DNA of 64,000 nucleotides. Source: Dokdonella sp041395345 (lineage in GTDB: Bacteria > Pseudomonadota > Gammaproteobacteria > Xanthomonadales > Rhodanobacteraceae). The stretch is taken from NCBI RefSeq assembly GCF_041395345.1, contig NZ_JAWLAR010000012.1, forward strand, positions 62,001 through 126,000, read 5' to 3'. Below the pieces are notes generated by a model. That model did not search any database, was not told the DNA's origin, and saw only the letters and a program-made list of their open reading frames with translations. Of the stretch, positions 61,944 through 64,000 are shown piece by piece (the first letter of the stretch is position 1; the number at the start of each line of letters is the position of its first letter). The position numbers and the translations under genes are program-made.

Positions 61944-63236
61944 TCAAACGCGATTCGGAGTCCTGTCGAGATCCAGACTTGCGCAGGTGCCTTGCGGACC
62001 GGACTCGATGCGCAGGTCGATCTGGTAGCGCTCGCAGAGGCGCCGGACTATCGCCAACCCGAGCCCAAAACCGGCACTCGACTCACCCTTCGCAAATGGC
62101 TCGAACAGATCGCCCGCTTCCAGATCCGGCATGGCTTGCGAATTGGTGATGCGCAAGCGGCCCGCATCCGTGTCGATGCGCACGTGACCCTGCCCGGTAT
62201 GGGCGAATGCATTGCCGACCAGATTGCCCAGCAGGATGTGCAGGATCGATCTCGGCAGACGCATCTGCAGTTCGGGATCCACGTCCACCGACACTTCCAC
62301 CGGCTTGCCTTCCAGTTGTAGGCCCTGCTCCATCACCACCTGCTCGATAACCGGCAGAATCAGGGCAGTCTGCTCGACCGTGTCGTCGACGGGCTGCTCG
62401 CGTGCGAGCGACAACAGGGCCCCCACGCATTGCTGCATCTGCCAGGCGGACTGGCTGACGAATCCGATCTGGCGACGTGCTGCAACAGACAAGCTCCTGT
62501 CCTGCTCGAGGCGCTCGCAGCCGCTTCGGATTACGGCCAGAGGGGTGCGAAGTTCATGGCTGACATCCCGACTGAACTCGCGCTCGCGCTCGACGAAATC
62601 GTGCACGCGGGTAGTCAGCGCGGCCAGCTTTCGTGCCAGCACTTCCACTTCGTGGCTGCGAAAAACCTGCGCGGAATCGAGTGGCGGATCGTCGGGCTGC
62701 ATCGCCTCGACCTGACTCGCAAGTTCCGCCAGCGGGGCAGACATGCGCCGCGCAAGCCAGAAGCCCAGGCCAAGGGCGATCCCGACGACCAGCGAAACAG
62801 ACCAGGCCAGGAACTCGAGGATGCTGCTGCGCATGCGTCGCACGACAAGTTGCTGGTTGACCTCGGCGACAAGAAACGCGGGCCCCTTGGCCGAATCTGC
62901 CTGCGCGAGTCGAACCAGATGGTAGTGCCTGCCCTCTGCGCCGCGAAATTCAGAACGCGCCGGTTCTGCCAGATAGGCTTCGCGAAGATCGTCGGGAAAA
63001 TCCTGCGCATTCTCGAAGACCGTCATGAATTCGTTGTGCGGCAAGGTCCAGCGATTGAACTGTTCGTGATGGGCGAGCTGTCGCTGCGCCTCGCTTTGCA
63101 ATGCATCGTGGAAAAAACGGTCCTCGACGGTGTAGAGGAACAACACCGCGATACCACTGAAAAGCAGGGCGACGAACAGGCTGATTCCGGCGAACGCAAG
63201 CATCAGTCGGCTGCGCATTGTCCACTGCGGCTTCAT
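61944..63236 (-). CDS. Two-component sensor histidine kinase
   Basis: This 430-aa protein has two membrane segments (about 12-35 and 140-163) around a periplasmic sensor of about 100 aa, then a HAMP-like linker. The HisKA domain has FSRDVSHELRTPLAVIRSG with the phospho-accepting His near residue 246. The HATPase domain has the N box LLGNLVGNAFAHTG and the G box GFGLGLAIVRRLCE; the D-containing G1 box is weak (ITNSQAMPDLEAGDLF). The signal is unknown. Its start overlaps the response regulator stop by four bases. Confidence 0.93.
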   Translation of the reverse strand: MKPQWTMRSRLMLAFAGISLFVALLFSGIAVLFLYTVEDRFFHDALQSEAQRQLAHHEQFNRWTLPHNEFMTVFENAQDFPDDLREAYLAEPARSEFRGAEGRHYHLVRLAQADSAKGPAFLVAEVNQQLVVRRMRSSILEFLAWSVSLVVGIALGLGFWLARRMSAPLAELASQVEAMQPDDPPLDSAQVFRSHEVEVLARKLAALTTRVHDFVEREREFSRDVSHELRTPLAVIRSGCERLEQDRSLSVAARRQIGFVSQSAWQMQQCVGALLSLAREQPVDDTVEQTALILPVIEQVVMEQGLQLEGKPVEVSVDVDPELQMRLPRSILHILLGNLVGNAFAHTGQGHVRIDTDAGRLRITNSQAMPDLEAGDLFEPFAKGESSAGFGLGLAIVRRLCERYQIDLRIESGPQGTCASLDLDRTPNRV

Positions 63237-63922
63237 GTATCGCTGACCAGTCGGTAGCCAACCCCGTGCACACTCTCCAGCATGGGCTTGTCGAACGGCT
63301 TGTCGAGCGCCTGGCGCAGCAGATAGAGGTGCGAACGCAAGGGGTCCGATTCGGGCGCGTCGTCTCCCCAGAGCCGGGTCACGAGATCGGAACGCGTAAG
63401 CGTGCGTGGCCAGGCTTCGGCCAGCTCGAGAAGAATGCGAAAACTGGTACGGTGCAGGTTCAACGTCTGGCCGCTGCGCTCGACCGTGTGCTCACGCCGA
63501 TTGATTCTCAGACTGCCAATTTGAAGTACGTGGTCCTTTCCCGCGCGATGTCGCATCGACAATGCCAGGCAACGCGCAAGCAATTCTGCGCTGGCGAATG
63601 GCTTGGGCAGATAGTCGTCGGCACCGGCAGAAAATCCGCGCAGCTTGTCGTCCAGCGAGTCGCGCGCCGTAAGCATCAATATCGGCACATGACGATCGGC
63701 GCGTGCACGCAGTTGCTCGCAGACCTTGAGCCCGTCCAGGCCAGGCAGCGACAAGTCGAGGACAACGACATCCGGGCGCGCTTCCAGAGCCAGCATCAGT
63801 CCACTCCTGCCATCCCCGGCCAGGCCCACCACGTGCCCTTCGGCTTCGAAAGCCGCTGCCATGTTTTCACGCAGCACCGGATTGTCTTCGATGATCAGAA
63901 TGCGGAGTGCTTCGCGGGTCAT
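63233..63922 (-). CDS. OmpR/PhoB-family response regulator
   Basis: This 229-aa protein has a receiver domain with acidic pocket LIIEDNPVLRENMA, phospho-acceptor Asp in PDVVVLDLSLPGLDG (near residue 55), Thr in ILMLTARDSLDD and Lys in DDYLPKPFASAEL. The C-terminal winged helix (about 130-225) has LRINRREHTVERSG and TRSDLVTRLWGDDAPESDPL, ending HGVGYRLVSDT. It is the first gene of the pair; the DJ-1-like gene follows the kinase by about 60 bases and may be in the same transcript. Targets are unknown. Confidence 0.95.
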   Translation of the reverse strand: MTREALRILIIEDNPVLRENMAAAFEAEGHVVGLAGDGRSGLMLALEARPDVVVLDLSLPGLDGLKVCEQLRARADRHVPILMLTARDSLDDKLRGFSAGADDYLPKPFASAELLARCLALSMRHRAGKDHVLQIGSLRINRREHTVERSGQTLNLHRTSFRILLELAEAWPRTLTRSDLVTRLWGDDAPESDPLRSHLYLLRQALDKPFDKPMLESVHGVGYRLVSDT

Positions 63923-64000
63923 TTCCGGCAGCCTGCTTGCGCCGAGTTGCGCAGTTCCTGTCGTCCTTCTCGGGAGGATAGCGGATCAGCCACAGTCACC

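Overview
This window is chromosomal DNA of a high-GC gammaproteobacterium, most likely of the order Lysobacterales (Xanthomonadales). The evidence is the gene order dksA, glmM, tpiA, secG, tRNA-Leu, nuoA-N, tRNA-fMet, rimP-nusA-infB-rbfA-truB-rpsO-pnp, together with a DksA carrying a long Lys/Ala tail and many heptad-type intergenic repeats. I infer the family from layout and protein character only; no database search was possible.

Layout: 1-1.5 kb holds the 5' part of a membrane sensor gene and a PhnD-like binding protein. 1.7-10.9 kb is the translation/RNA operon, read right to left from an initiator tRNA-fMet with its own promoter and terminator. 11-13.9 kb has small envelope genes. 13.9-28.9 kb is a complete 14-gene NADH dehydrogenase (complex I) operon, followed upstream by tRNA-Leu, secG and tpiA. 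30.6-37.9 kb is an accessory block between tpiA and glmM: an SDR, a TlpA-like thioredoxin, a large PQQ-type beta-propeller protein, a GT-C type membrane protein and an isopenicillin-N-synthase-like oxygenase. 38-45.8 kb holds glmM, dksA, yidD, dihydroorotase, an M23 peptidase, a methyltransferase with a decayed acyltransferase, and an intracellular PHA depolymerase. 45.8-56.9 kb holds a PadR/HAAS pair, a periplasmic cyclophilin, ileS-ribF, murJ, rpsT and obgE-rpmA-rplU. 57-60.5 kb holds a CorC-type protein, a DUF4105 protein and a DUF819-type membrane protein, all frameshifted. 60.8-63.9 kb holds a membrane-anchored DJ-1/PfpI protein and a two-component system.

Three things stand out. First, inverted pairs of 7-bp repeat units (GGGAATN type) fill gaps between co-directional genes. 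They lie close to the downstream start codon, and in two places they separate otherwise tightly packed nuo genes. Second, a palindromic dispersed repeat of another family lies in frame inside ileS and adds about 24 codons; a clear relative sits in the intergenic DNA just downstream. Third, from 56.2 to 60.5 kb every gene is broken by many single-base frame changes, including the essential rplU and rpmA. This is best explained by consensus errors in the assembly rather than true pseudogenes. A 288-bp segment with perfect 12-bp terminal inverted repeats follows. I found no clearly new multi-gene defence or biosynthetic system; the repeat elements are the most novel-looking content.
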